DNA of 15,825 bases from Planctomycetota bacterium (GTDB taxonomy: Bacteria; Planctomycetota; Planctomycetia; Pirellulales; UBA7805): the NCBI GenBank assembly GCA_014237955.1, contig JABABY010000022.1:1-15825 (forward strand), given 5' to 3'. Both the position numbers and the translations under genes were made by a program. Positions 1 through 8,637 of the stretch are shown in pieces. Numbering within the stretch: the stretch's first letter is position 1; every line of letters starts with the position of its first letter. The notes beneath the pieces are model-generated. The model searched no databases and had not been told where the DNA came from. It saw only the letters and a program-made list of their open reading frames with translations.

Positions 1-609
1 TGGGAAAATCAGGTCGGACGTAGTCTCGATTTTTGGCAGTATCATTTTTCTCGACTGCAATCTTATTTCCCTACCGCTCTAGAGAACATTTCATTAGATC
101 GTTTCTACGCCGCGATCAATAATGTGCGACCCTCTCTGATTCGGGTGGAAGCTGACGAGGCAACCTACAATCTGCATATTCTGATTCGATTCGAGCTGGA
201 ACAAGCATTGCTCAATGGCGATTTAGCTGTCCCCGATTTACCGGAAGCTTGGAACAGAAAATATCAGGAGGACCTCGGCATCTGTCCACAAAATGCGAGG
301 GAAGGCGTCTTGCAAGATATCCACTGGAGCAGTGGGGCAATTGGTTATTTTCCAACCTACGCCCTGGGAAATCTATACGGCGCCCAATTCTTTGCCCATG
401 CTACTGAAGACTTAGGTGGTTGCGGGGCAGCTTTTTCCGCGGGAAATTTTGAGCCGCTTCGGAATTGGCTCAATAAAAATATTCATCTTGTTGGACAATG
501 TTATTCAGCCAGTGATTTGGTATATCGCGTTACCGGAAAAGCGTTGTCTCATACATACCTAGTCGATTATTTAAAAAACAAAATATCCCCACTTTACGGC
601 CTCTCTTAA
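1..609 (+). CDS. Carboxypeptidase Taq (peptidase family M32), C-terminal part, 5' end cut by window
   Basis: The reading frame is open from base 1, so only the last 202 residues are visible. They match the C-terminal half of M32 thermostable metallocarboxypeptidases, which remove C-terminal amino acids in the cytoplasm using one divalent metal. Recognisable family signatures are WENQVGRS at the very start, IRVEADEATYNLHI around residues 47-60, and the block WSSGAIGYFPTYALGNLYGA around residues 109-128. The zinc-binding HEXXH motif and its downstream Glu would lie before the window, so catalytic competence cannot be judged here. The end of the protein (LVDYLKNKISPLYGLS) is normal for the family and the stop is TAA. 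The apparent start GTG at 124 is internal and not a real start. A hairpin follows directly after the stop. Confidence 0.93.
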   Translation, partial: WENQVGRSLDFWQYHFSRLQSYFPTALENISLDRFYAAINNVRPSLIRVEADEATYNLHILIRFELEQALLNGDLAVPDLPEAWNRKYQEDLGICPQNAREGVLQDIHWSSGAIGYFPTYALGNLYGAQFFAHATEDLGGCGAAFSAGNFEPLRNWLNKNIHLVGQCYSASDLVYRVTGKALSHTYLVDYLKNKISPLYGLS

Positions 610-610
610 A

Positions 611-646
611 TGTCGTGGTGATTGGCCGGCATGGTGCCAGTCGACA
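611..646 (+). terminator. Hairpin just after the M32 gene, possible terminator
   Basis: One base after the TAA stop there is a bipartite inverted repeat: TGTC (611-614) pairs with GACA (643-646), and GATTGGC (620-626) pairs with GCCAGTC (636-642), including one G-T pair. The loop is 9 nt and GTGGT is bulged on the 5' side. No T-tract follows, so it is not a classical intrinsic terminator. Its position suggests transcript end formation or 3'-end protection. Confidence 0.4.
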
Positions 647-795
647 TCAAATAGATCGCCCCCGAAAGCACCTTGGCCGCGTCTCGATCGTTGAAATCGG
701 AGCTTTCGTGTTTTCTCAGTCTAGCCTATAGGGCTTGAGAAGCTTAAACTACCATTTCTTGATATCTCGGTTACCCATCCAGGTAGAAACTAGCG

Positions 796-1689
796 ATGCC
801 AAAATATCTTATTCAATGTGAATTCTCCGGCGAGGATGGTCTCGGCGACGACGACTTAAAAACGACAATACAAAGCGCATTCACAAATCCGGGCGAGAGT
901 GATTCGGCGGTGCAGTTGCTAGAAGGTTATGTCCGCGACAACACAATGTATTGTGTCTGCGTTGCGACAGATGAAGATGCTGTCCATAAACAAATCGGCT
1001 CAACCGATGTATCAGTCAGCGCTGTTGCGCGGATTGTCCTCTCTACTGATACTGACATTTCCGATAAACCATCCGGTGATGTCTTCGACACTAGCAAGGA
1101 CGCACGGTCAGAGCCAAAGAAAAAAGTAAAGCCGAGAAAAAAGCTGGGGCCGGTGGGAAATTTGATTGGTATGGTCCTCTTTGGTGTCGCAGGACTCGTG
1201 CTTGGATTTGTCGTTCTTTTATTCATTCCCGACGACAATTATCCAACCTACGGAAAAGCGGGGCGTATCATCAAAATGTTTCCGGAATCGGTACAAACCT
1301 GGCTCCATAGCTTTAAAGACTCGTCTATTGGCAGTGAAAAATCGGGCGGAAGTTGGGATATTGGGGGCAGCCGAAATGACTTGGGGGGAGCAGGTCCACC
1401 AGCCAGTTCAAGTGGCACAGATGCCGAAGAAAAAACAAGCGGGTCATCTTCCAGCGCCACAAAAGCCAAGCCCCAAAAATTACCAACCGAGGTAAAAGAG
1501 TTTCGGAAGTTTACGGACAGCACCGGGAAACATGAAACAGACGCCTATCTGGAAACCGTTGAGGGGCAAACTGTTTATCTGAAAAACCGCCGTGGGGAAC
1601 CAAAGAAGATCCCCATGGCTAAACTTAGCGATGAGGACCAGCAGTGGATTCGTGCGGAAATGGAGCGGAGAAAAGCTTTGAACAATTGA
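796..1689 (+). CDS. Single-pass membrane protein with C-terminal SHD1 (Sla1 homology 1) domain
   Basis: This is a 297-residue protein of unknown exact function. Residues 1-85 form a small soluble domain I do not recognise. Residues 105-118 are a very basic stretch (KKKVKPRKK), followed by one hydrophobic segment at about 119-144 (GNLIGMVLFGVAGLVLGFVVLLF). With no signal peptide, the basic flank predicts a cytoplasmic N-terminus and an exported C-terminus. Residues 175-230 are a low-complexity Gly/Ser/Lys linker. Residues 235-287 match the SHD1 pattern FRKFTDSTGKHETDAYLETV ... VYLKNRRG ... KIPMAKLSDEDQQWI. SHD1 domains are abundant in planctomycete exported proteins, where they are thought to bind other proteins or ligands. 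ATG 796 is the only sensible start; upstream there is a weak AGGT about 11 nt before it. The stop is TGA, which shows that UGA is a normal stop here. The gene is convergent with the DUF1573 gene; a small GGCC-TCTC-GGCC hairpin lies between them at 1744-1755. Confidence 0.75.
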   Translation: MPKYLIQCEFSGEDGLGDDDLKTTIQSAFTNPGESDSAVQLLEGYVRDNTMYCVCVATDEDAVHKQIGSTDVSVSAVARIVLSTDTDISDKPSGDVFDTSKDARSEPKKKVKPRKKLGPVGNLIGMVLFGVAGLVLGFVVLLFIPDDNYPTYGKAGRIIKMFPESVQTWLHSFKDSSIGSEKSGGSWDIGGSRNDLGGAGPPASSSGTDAEEKTSGSSSSATKAKPQKLPTEVKEFRKFTDSTGKHETDAYLETVEGQTVYLKNRRGEPKKIPMAKLSDEDQQWIRAEMERRKALNN

Positions 1690-1793
1690 ATCTTTGTTGC
1701 GCTATAGCAGAAACCCCTATTGCTTAACGATTGTCAAAAGCATGGCCTCTCGGCCTTTGGCAAACACCCGGTTATCCACCAGGGCGGGGACCA

Positions 1794-2909
1794 TTATTCG
1801 TCCAGAACCTCGACGTGGGCAACGACCTTTAAAGGCTGCGCTGCCGGAGCCACCGCGCTGCTGTCGGGGCTGGCATCTGTTGTTATCTGAATTGTCTCAA
1901 TAATCTTTCCGGTCGATTCGTTGGCCGTAAAGGTGACCGGTATGATGTGAAGTTTACGCTGCTGCTCACCAGGTGCAAATTTAAAGCAGCTGCTAGACTC
2001 CCCAGAACCTTCTTTCTGTTGCTCACAGGCAACGTCCACTATTCGAAAAGGCGACGTGCCCCGGACGACAACCTGCTTTGTCACCGACTCACCAGGGCGC
2101 ACGACTCCTAAATGAAGGGATGTAGGGCTAACGCTCACTGAAGGAACCACGCTCGCCTCTACTGTAATCGGGATGAACTGATGCGACTGGTCATTGGTTA
2201 CCAACGTCAGTTGATCCTTGATATAACCAGTCGGAGCCGTTTTTTTCAGGCGTACCTGCATATCGTACTCAACCCGCCCGTCACTTCGGGAAGGCTCACG
2301 CAAACGGACCTCAAAATTGCTGTTCGCGCTACGAACATCGGCAATTTCCCAATTCTCTCGACCCGCATAGGTAACGGCTATATTCTCTGTAGCACCTTCA
2401 TCAGCGGGAACCTGTCCAAATTCGATGCGTCCTGGACTGAAAACAACATCTTGGCGGACAAATCCTTTGATTTGCAAACGAACCTCAGCACTAAAGGGCG
2501 GTGCAAATGCAACTGTAACTGTGGCTGCATGCGAGCCTTTAAATTTGACCGTGTCGAAGTCGACAATGAGTTCCGCCTCTTCACCGGTTGCAAGAACCTT
2601 CTTTGACAATTTAGGGGCTGTGCAACCACAACTGGATTTTACAGAAGCAATGTGAATGTCTTCCTCAAAGCTATTTTTTATCTTGAACCGATGTTCTGCT
2701 TTTGCGCCTCTGGCAAGATTTCCAAAGTCATATTCCAAGTGGTTATCAAACATCCTGTTTGCCCACTCTTCCGCCTGTGCGCAGGAAACGCCCCATACGC
2801 CCGCTAGACAAACAAATAATATGATGTATTTCAAGGCAATAAACCTCACCGTTACTGCTCCCTCGGTCGATGCCAAAACACCGTCTCCCTCACGCTTTAC
2901 CTGCGTCAC
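1794..2909 (-). CDS. Exported DUF1573 protein
   Basis: This 371-residue protein is predicted to be exported and carries a DUF1573 (PF07610) domain. The N-terminus has a signal peptide with hydrophobic core at about 24-42 (IALKYIILFVCLAGVWGVSC) and a likely cleavage after AQA at 46. The family hallmark lies in the first beta-sandwich domain: YDFGNLARGAKAEHRFKIKN around 60-79, then the SSCGCTAPK motif around 92-100. Two more Ig/ASH-like beta repeats follow, at about 150-255 and 256-370 (VVFSPGRIEFGQVP, SVSPTSLHLGVVRPGE). The family's role is unsettled; the ASH-like fold suggests extracytoplasmic protein-protein contacts. Start choice: GTG at 2909 has a strong AGGAG seven bases upstream. A second GTG at 2849 (residue 21) has GGAG eight bases upstream and would give a shorter, more typical signal peptide. 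Both are plausible. Confidence 0.85.
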   Translation of the reverse strand: MTQVKREGDGVLASTEGAVTVRFIALKYIILFVCLAGVWGVSCAQAEEWANRMFDNHLEYDFGNLARGAKAEHRFKIKNSFEEDIHIASVKSSCGCTAPKLSKKVLATGEEAELIVDFDTVKFKGSHAATVTVAFAPPFSAEVRLQIKGFVRQDVVFSPGRIEFGQVPADEGATENIAVTYAGRENWEIADVRSANSNFEVRLREPSRSDGRVEYDMQVRLKKTAPTGYIKDQLTLVTNDQSHQFIPITVEASVVPSVSVSPTSLHLGVVRPGESVTKQVVVRGTSPFRIVDVACEQQKEGSGESSSCFKFAPGEQQRKLHIIPVTFTANESTGKIIETIQITTDASPDSSAVAPAAQPLKVVAHVEVLDE

Positions 2910-3230
2910 TTGACTGCTCCTATCGATACGATCTACCTCTCCCTCATAAGTTCGTCAAGAAGCGCCTCTTAAGTTTAGATTAGCCCAACGAATGAGTAAA
3001 ACAAGGTAATCCAGGACCCACTAGGTAAATCTATTTTTCCCATCCGTCACCGTAGAGCGTAAATATTTGCTGGCAGTACTAGTCCCGCTACTACTCCGAT
3101 GTTTCCCAATTGCCTGCTATCAAGTAGGATATTCGCCGCTGGGCATCTGCGGTAGTTGGGTTTGTAAAGTCGAGTAGCAAATAATTGCGGTATACTTTAC
3201 TTCCCTGGCGTTTGCGAAAAATAATCAACT
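2910..3230. other. Divergent intergenic region, 321 bases
   Basis: This spacer separates the divergent DUF1573 (-) and thioredoxin-NHL (+) genes and should hold both promoters. I see a TTGACG box on the minus strand (2958-2953), but no convincing -10 at the right distance. On the plus strand TATACT at 3191-3196 could be a -10 giving a short leader for the gene at 3231, but no -35 sits 16-18 bases before it. There is no open reading frame with protein character, no tRNA and no strong repeat. Confidence 0.4.
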
Positions 3231-5462
3231 ATGCTCTCACCCACCGCGCGTTCTCTAATCGCTCTGTTTGCCTTAGGATTATTATACGGGGGTACTCATT
3301 TTTGGTCAGATATCGATTTCCAATCATCACTGGCGGGTGAACCATCAGCCGAGAAGGGGGGGTCGGACACAAATCCCTCTCCTTCCGATCGCAACGCAAA
3401 TAGTAATCCGGGTGGCCAAAAACATCCCTTTCCCAATCGTCGCCCTGCGCCATCACTCGAAGGCAACGAACAATGGCTCAACACTGCAGGACCGATCGAT
3501 CTGCGCGATTTACGGGGCAAATTTGTACTGCTTGATTTCTGGACATACTGCTGCATCAATTGCATACATATTCTTCCCGAATTGAAAAAGCTGGAGCAGG
3601 CTTATCCGAATGAGATCGTCGTTATTGGCGTTCACACTGGAAAATTTGAGGCAGAAAAGGGAGTCAACAACATTCGTCAGGCGATATTGAGATATGATAT
3701 CGAACATCCGGTCATTAATGACAAAAACCACGTTATCTGGAATCGCTATGGGATCCGGAGTTGGCCATCGCTTCGCGCTATTGACCCACAAGGCAATCTG
3801 ATTGGATCCCATAGTGGTGAAATCAGCTTTGCAGCCTTGAATGGCTTTTTTAGTAAAGCCATTTCTTATTACAAAAAACGTGGATTGCTCGATGCTACTC
3901 CCATACGTTTTGATCTTGAGCGGCCTCAATCGGAACATCAATCGTTACATTTTCCTGGAAAGGTACTAGCGGATGCGGATACCAATCGTCTCTACATAAG
4001 TGACAGTGGACATCATCGTATCGTGGTCACCGATTTGGATGGACAATGGATAGAAAATGTTGGAACGGGTGTGGCCGGCTCTGAAAATGGGGGTTTCGAT
4101 CGGGCTACTTTCAATAATCCCCAAGGGCTTGCTCTGGTAGCCAACAAGCTTTACGTGGCCGACACACAAAACCATTTGATTCGAATCGTCGACCTGAAAC
4201 AGCGAACGGTTTCCACCTTGGCCGGAACTGGGGAGCAAAATCGCGGACTGTGGCCGGGAATGGATCGCATCAAAGTGGGACCTGACGGTGCCATAAAAAA
4301 ATTGCCGACAAACTGGTCTAGCCCTCCTAAACAATTTCCCCTGGCGAGTCCCTGGGCGTTGGCCGTGCATAAAAACTTCCTCTACATTGCAATGGCGGGC
4401 TCCCATCAAATCTGGCGGATTCCCTTAGAGGGAAATTCAGGCATGGAGGTCTTTGCCGGCAATGGACGCGAAGATATTACCGATGGCATCCGGGTACCAA
4501 AAGTACCACCCATGATTGACCAGCGTGGGTTTGGCCCAAAGTATGCCAGTTTTGCCCAGCCGAGTGGTCTAGCAAGCGATGGAAAGACTCTTTATGTCGC
4601 GGATAGTGAAGGTAGTGCTATTCGTACTCTGCCCTTCAGCGACAACAAAGTGGCTACGATCGTTGGGGCATCAAATCTACCTCAAGCTCGTGCACTATTC
4701 AGTTTTGGTGACAGGGATGGCAAGGCGGAGGCAGTCCGCTTGCAACATGTGCTCGGTATCGCCGAGCATGATGGCGCTCTTTATATCACTGACACCTACA
4801 ACAACAAAATTAAAAAAATCGACGTACAAAGCCGCGTTACAACAACCATTGCTGGTGATGGGAATCCTGGTAAACAAGATGCACCAGCTCAGTTTGATGA
4901 GCCGGCAGGGATCAGTTATGCCAGGGGGCGACTCTACGTTGCCGACACCAACAACCACACCATACGCATTATTAATTTAAACAATAATCAGGTAGACACT
5001 TTGGCAATTCGCGGATTACCAGATTTCCAACATGTCGAGCGATCAGAGCATCATTTTCCTAACGCCGAAAGAATCACGATCGATCCGATCGCCCTTAAAC
5101 CCGATGCCGGAAAGATCACACTACTGGTAGATCTTTCACTTCCCCAAGGCTGGAAACTCAACAATCTAAATCCCATTCGCTACCAAATATCAGAAGAATA
5201 CCGTATAGGTTCATTGGATAAGCACATCATAGGTGACTTGGTAACCCTGCCATCTGCTCAGAATCCAAATGAACTTAAAATTGTTGTGCCTCTTTCGTTC
5301 GATTCTGGGAACAACAAGATAACATTGTCACTAACCTGCTATTATTGCCGAAAGGGGGCCGAGGGGCTTTGTAAGATGGGGAGCGTGATCTGGTCCATTC
5401 CCGTTCAGCTATCGGACGGTGCAAAAGACAGTCAGGCTGTTTTGCAACACAACTTGCGTTAA
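3231..5462 (+). CDS. Membrane-anchored thioredoxin-like/NHL-repeat protein (NHLRC2-like)
   Basis: This 743-residue protein has the architecture of the NHLRC2-like family. Residues 7-24 are an uncleaved signal anchor or signal peptide, followed by a disordered Ser/Gly/Asn/Pro linker (35-75). Residues 80-215 are a thioredoxin-like (TlpA/AhpC type) domain with the motif FWTYCCINC at 103-111, so the CxxC is Cys108-Ile-Asn-Cys111, and a cis-Pro region SWPS at 177-180. From about 240 to 595 there is a six-bladed NHL beta-propeller. Six LY(I/V)-x-D-type strands are visible, starting near 254, 307, 384, 454, 517 and 568. Residues about 610-743 form a C-terminal beta domain with extra cysteines (C703, C706, C714). 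The anchor implies the thiol domain works on the outer face of the cytoplasmic membrane. The natural substrate of this family is not established. The ATG start lacks a clear Shine-Dalgarno site, but the anchor begins directly after it. The gene is convergent with the Hsp70 gene. Confidence 0.88.
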   Translation: MLSPTARSLIALFALGLLYGGTHFWSDIDFQSSLAGEPSAEKGGSDTNPSPSDRNANSNPGGQKHPFPNRRPAPSLEGNEQWLNTAGPIDLRDLRGKFVLLDFWTYCCINCIHILPELKKLEQAYPNEIVVIGVHTGKFEAEKGVNNIRQAILRYDIEHPVINDKNHVIWNRYGIRSWPSLRAIDPQGNLIGSHSGEISFAALNGFFSKAISYYKKRGLLDATPIRFDLERPQSEHQSLHFPGKVLADADTNRLYISDSGHHRIVVTDLDGQWIENVGTGVAGSENGGFDRATFNNPQGLALVANKLYVADTQNHLIRIVDLKQRTVSTLAGTGEQNRGLWPGMDRIKVGPDGAIKKLPTNWSSPPKQFPLASPWALAVHKNFLYIAMAGSHQIWRIPLEGNSGMEVFAGNGREDITDGIRVPKVPPMIDQRGFGPKYASFAQPSGLASDGKTLYVADSEGSAIRTLPFSDNKVATIVGASNLPQARALFSFGDRDGKAEAVRLQHVLGIAEHDGALYITDTYNNKIKKIDVQSRVTTTIAGDGNPGKQDAPAQFDEPAGISYARGRLYVADTNNHTIRIINLNNNQVDTLAIRGLPDFQHVERSEHHFPNAERITIDPIALKPDAGKITLLVDLSLPQGWKLNNLNPIRYQISEEYRIGSLDKHIIGDLVTLPSAQNPNELKIVVPLSFDSGNNKITLSLTCYYCRKGAEGLCKMGSVIWSIPVQLSDGAKDSQAVLQHNLR

Positions 5463-5478
5463 AGAGAGTGCATGGAAG

Positions 5479-5532
5479 AGTGGCCTTGAATCATCCCATC
5501 TGGCAATCGGGGGGGAGCACAAAAAGGCCGCT
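5479..5532. terminator. Inverted repeat between convergent genes, possible bidirectional terminator
   Basis: AGTGGCCTT (5479-5487) can pair over nine positions with AAGGCCGCT (5524-5532), with one G-T pair. The loop is long (36 nt). On the minus strand the first arm ends in a run of five Ts (GGCCTTTTTG), which favours termination of the Hsp70 transcript. It sits in the 88-base gap between two converging stop codons, the expected place. The long loop keeps confidence low. Confidence 0.3.
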
Positions 5533-5550
5533 GGCAAACTTTGACGACAA

Positions 5551-7461
5551 CTACTGCTGGCCACGGAAAAAATCGCCCAGATCGGGATCATCTGTCCCCA
5601 CAGCACCCTTCTCATCCTCTTCGCCTCCGGTATCGATGCCGTCAAACATGTTAGAGGGATCCTCTTCATCCTGTGAATCCGAGATCGGAAAATCACTGAC
5701 CTCATCACTCGAATCGGACTCTTCCTCCAGGGAATTAAAATCGAATTCCTCCACATCCTCCGATTGATCTCCTTCCCCTGTCTGCTCCTCGTCAATCGCC
5801 TCAAAATCAAATGCGGAGGCGGTCGTCGATTCTTCGTCATCATCACTGAAGCCGGACAATGCGTCTGAACTGCCCGCTTCCTCATCGTCCTCCTCTTCAG
5901 ATGCGATCTCCTGCTCAGAGGCCGACAAAATTGCTCCTGCCTCCAGCCATTCTTTCCAGGACTCCATTTTTTCGCTTGAAAGACCCGCTGCGCGTTCAAT
6001 TTCAAGCATCGCCTGTGAATTTGTTTCCGGCAGCCACGCCTCAACAGTCAGTCGCCCATTTTCAAGATACTGAAAACGGACTTCGACAGATGTTTTCGCC
6101 GGCAAGTCCTCCGGCAATCCCGAGACAACACACGTTCCGATCTTCGTTGCATTACGTCCACTTGCATCGCCACCCTCAATAACATTCACGGCCACCGTTT
6201 GTTGATTTTCATCGCGCGTTTTAAAAGTTCCGGAACCCGTTGCCGGCAAGGATGAATTTCGTGGAACCAAAATTTTTCGCCTCGGCATGCCCGTGCTTGC
6301 TTCAACCGCCAAAACACCCAGATCGTGAGAGTTGACATTCTTAACCAGCATGTCCGACGATGTCCCGTTGTCCTTTGAGAGCAAAACATTGGCATAGATT
6401 GCCGCTCCATGCGCTACAGCTTCATCTGGAGAAATAGACCTGTTGATGACAACGCCTGATTCCGTTTCTAAGGACTCAATAATCATCGGCATGCGTGTCG
6501 ATCCGCCCACGAACAAGATGCTTGTGATATCAGACCATGTGCGGGAGGCCTCCTTCAACATTTTGCGAACCGTAAACAATGTTCGCTCGACTAAATCTTG
6601 CGTCAATTCTTCAAATAGCTCTCGTGTTAAATCAATCCGAAGCCGATTACCCTCATACTCAAAATGAAGTTTGTATTGACTTCGTGCCGTGAGCGCCATC
6701 TTGGCAACCTCGGCGGATTGCCTTAGCCTTTCTGCCGCAGCATTGTCCTCTTGAGGGTCGACGCCAAATTCATCTATGAAGTGTTGGATAACGTGATCAA
6801 AAATGCGGCGATCCCAATCGATACCGCCCAGATGGACATCCCCAGCCGTTGCAATTGCGGTGTAATTACCCCCCTCGAGATCCATCAAGGTCGCATCGAA
6901 CGTTCCACCGCCTAGATCGTAGACCAGCACTGTCTCTTTTTCATCATGAGGTTCGCCGGCAGGTGAAAACTTTTTGTGAACCCCATACGCCAGAGCGGCC
7001 GCAGTAGGCTCGTTGATAATATCCAAAACGTTCAATCCTGCTAGCTCTCCGGCATCCTGGGTCGCCTTACGGCGAGGTTCGTTAAAATATGCTGGTACCG
7101 TAATAACCACATCACGAACTTCCCCTAAAACCAGCTCAGCATCTTCCTTGATCTTCCGCAAAATAATGGCCTCGATTACTTCTGGCGGCAATGGAACCCC
7201 CTGGATCTCTTTTTCATAAAACAGAGAGCCAATATCTCTCTTTGCAAACTGGGCGATCAGATCCGGCTCGAACGGAGCCGTTCTCGCGGCTTCCTTGCCC
7301 ACAACAGGACCCATTTCATCAAAAAAGACTACGCTTGGAGTTGTAATACCTCCCTCGGCATTGCGAATCGTTGTCGGACGACCCTCGTTATCTAAAAATG
7401 CAATCACCGAATGGGTCGTTCCTAAATCGATACCAACTGCCGGTACTTTTGTATCACCCAT
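5551..7461 (-). CDS. Hsp70/DnaK-family chaperone with long acidic C-terminal tail
   Basis: This 636-residue protein is a cytoplasmic ATP-dependent chaperone of the Hsp70 family. The nucleotide-binding domain is complete: phosphate-1 loop GIDLGTTHS (10-18), connect region NEPTAAALAYG (150-160), phosphate-2 loop DLGGGTFDA (182-190), and adenosine motif VGGSTRMP (318-325). A divergent beta substrate-binding domain spans about 373-485 (HDLGVLAVE ... GTFKTRDENQQ ... VIEGGD). The usual alpha-helical lid is replaced: after a short helical stretch (490-515), residues 516-630 are an Asp/Glu/Ser-rich, probably disordered tail. The protein ends in LGDFFRGQQ. This is not the house-keeping DnaK but an atypical paralogue. 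Start choice: ATG 7461 has AAAGG about seven to eight bases upstream and gives MGDTKVPAVGIDLG. The ATG at 7500 has no Shine-Dalgarno site and would add 13 basic residues. No DnaJ or GrpE gene adjoins it. Confidence 0.92.
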   Translation of the reverse strand: MGDTKVPAVGIDLGTTHSVIAFLDNEGRPTTIRNAEGGITTPSVVFFDEMGPVVGKEAARTAPFEPDLIAQFAKRDIGSLFYEKEIQGVPLPPEVIEAIILRKIKEDAELVLGEVRDVVITVPAYFNEPRRKATQDAGELAGLNVLDIINEPTAAALAYGVHKKFSPAGEPHDEKETVLVYDLGGGTFDATLMDLEGGNYTAIATAGDVHLGGIDWDRRIFDHVIQHFIDEFGVDPQEDNAAAERLRQSAEVAKMALTARSQYKLHFEYEGNRLRIDLTRELFEELTQDLVERTLFTVRKMLKEASRTWSDITSILFVGGSTRMPMIIESLETESGVVINRSISPDEAVAHGAAIYANVLLSKDNGTSSDMLVKNVNSHDLGVLAVEASTGMPRRKILVPRNSSLPATGSGTFKTRDENQQTVAVNVIEGGDASGRNATKIGTCVVSGLPEDLPAKTSVEVRFQYLENGRLTVEAWLPETNSQAMLEIERAAGLSSEKMESWKEWLEAGAILSASEQEIASEEEDDEEAGSSDALSGFSDDDEESTTASAFDFEAIDEEQTGEGDQSEDVEEFDFNSLEEESDSSDEVSDFPISDSQDEEDPSNMFDGIDTGGEEDEKGAVGTDDPDLGDFFRGQQ

Positions 7462-7657
7462 AAAACTACCTTTGAATCTCTTTGTGTTCCTTGCGTTCAT
7501 AAGTAATGCAAGGGATCAAATTGCTCTTAATCGTCCAACGATCCAGTCATCTTCTTAACATCAATTCTAAATCATTATTGCCTCTTCGAAAACAACCGAG
7601 TTTTCTTTTGGAAAGGGGGCTTTTCTTGGGATGAGAACCATCGGCAAGGTTCCTTTT

Positions 7658-7687
7658 TTGAGAAAGTTGTCCGTGTTACGATAGAAT
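7658..7687 (+). promoter_or_regulatory. Sigma70-type promoter of the PhyH gene
   Basis: TTGAGA (7658-7663) and TAGAAT (7682-7687) are separated by 18 bases, each matching five of six consensus positions. They lie 40 bases before the ATG at 7727, leaving a leader of about 30-35 nt that includes the GGAGG ribosome site (7717-7721). Confidence 0.5.
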
Positions 7688-7726
7688 ATCCGTACTCTAG
7701 TCTGTTCATAATCACCGGAGGTTTCG

Positions 7727-8569
7727 ATGTCTTCCCCGGACCTTAGTGCTGCGGAAATCGATCAATACCAAAAGGATGGTTATCTTGTCATTTCGGGTTG
7801 TTTTGCCCCCGATGAAATTGATCTCTTGCATCGCACTGCGAAATCTGACCAGGAGCTAGGAGGACATGCCTTTGGAAAATCGGATGGCAAGGGGAGAGAC
7901 GTACGGCTTTCGCTCTGGAACCATCCGGGAGATAATATTTATGGGATGTTTGCACGGAGTAAACGCATTGTCGATGTCGCCGAACAGCTATTGGGAGATG
8001 AGCCCTATCACTACCATACAAAATTGGTGATGAAAGATGCCCGGGTAGGGGGAGCATGGACGTGGCATCAGGATTATGGCTACTGGTACTCCAATGGCCT
8101 ACTTAGTCCAAACCTAGTGAGTTGTTTTATCGCTATTGATCCATCCACAAAAGATAATGGGTGCCTGCAAGTTATTCCCCGCTCGCACAGCTTGGGGCGT
8201 ATTGATCATGTCCTCTCTGGTGATCAAACAACGGCTGATCCTGATCGCGTGAGCGAAATCCTCAAGCGATATCCTTTGGCTCATGTGGAGATGCAACCGG
8301 GCGATGCGGTTTTATTCCATGCAAACCTATTGCACCGGAGCGATCCGAACCATTCGCAAATTCCCCGCTGGTCCATGATCTGCTGTTACAATTCAAAATC
8401 AAACACCCCTTACAAAGAATCACATCATCCTAGCTATACCCCACTTTTGCGGGTAGATGATTCAGCCATTCGCGAAATGGGGGCCAAAGGTTTTTCGGAA
8501 GAGACTACGGGCGCGGCTTGGCTGCAAGACACCGCAAACCAGCAAGATCGCACACTACCGTCAAAATAA
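7727..8569 (+). CDS. Phytanoyl-CoA dioxygenase (PhyH) family protein
   Basis: This 280-residue cytoplasmic protein belongs to the PhyH family of Fe(II)/2-oxoglutarate-dependent oxygenases, which hydroxylate small organic substrates. The jelly-roll signatures are present. YQKDGYLVISGCF (14-26) is the usual N-terminal strand. WHQDYGYW (113-120) supplies the metal ligands His114 and Asp116. DNGCLQVIPRSHSLG (143-157) is the typical central block. LLHRSDPN (201-208) supplies the distal His203, and Arg214, eleven residues later, fits the 2-oxoglutarate carboxylate anchor. All residues needed for catalysis are thus present. The substrate cannot be told from sequence; the length and Trp/Tyr-rich HxD segment recall ectoine hydroxylase, but no ectoine genes are nearby. 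The ATG start is secured by GGAGG five bases upstream. The stop is TAA, followed by a hairpin shared with the converging dsbD. Confidence 0.9.
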   Translation: MSSPDLSAAEIDQYQKDGYLVISGCFAPDEIDLLHRTAKSDQELGGHAFGKSDGKGRDVRLSLWNHPGDNIYGMFARSKRIVDVAEQLLGDEPYHYHTKLVMKDARVGGAWTWHQDYGYWYSNGLLSPNLVSCFIAIDPSTKDNGCLQVIPRSHSLGRIDHVLSGDQTTADPDRVSEILKRYPLAHVEMQPGDAVLFHANLLHRSDPNHSQIPRWSMICCYNSKSNTPYKESHHPSYTPLLRVDDSAIREMGAKGFSEETTGAAWLQDTANQQDRTLPSK

Positions 8570-8592
8570 CCCTGAATCGTTTCGCTAAGAGT

Positions 8593-8626
8593 CTCGCACC
8601 TAGAGATGATGGCCCACTCTAGCGAG
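8593..8626. terminator. Hairpin between convergent PhyH and dsbD genes
   Basis: CTCGC (8593-8597) plus TAGAG (8601-8605) pair with CTCTA (8617-8621) plus GCGAG (8622-8626). This gives ten base pairs with a three-base bulge (ACC) and an 11-base loop. It fills the 68-base gap between the two stop codons and could act in both directions. There is no T-tract on either side. Confidence 0.4.
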
Positions 8627-8637
8627 TCCACCTCAAG

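Noticed and set aside
7462..7500. Longer Hsp70 start at ATG 7500
   Set aside because: There is no Shine-Dalgarno site. ATG 7461 has one and begins at the normal distance from the first phosphate loop.
7635..7659. GAACC/GGTTC hairpin followed by six Ts
   Set aside because: It looks like a small terminator, but it lies upstream of the PhyH promoter and between divergent genes, where there is no transcript to end on the plus strand.
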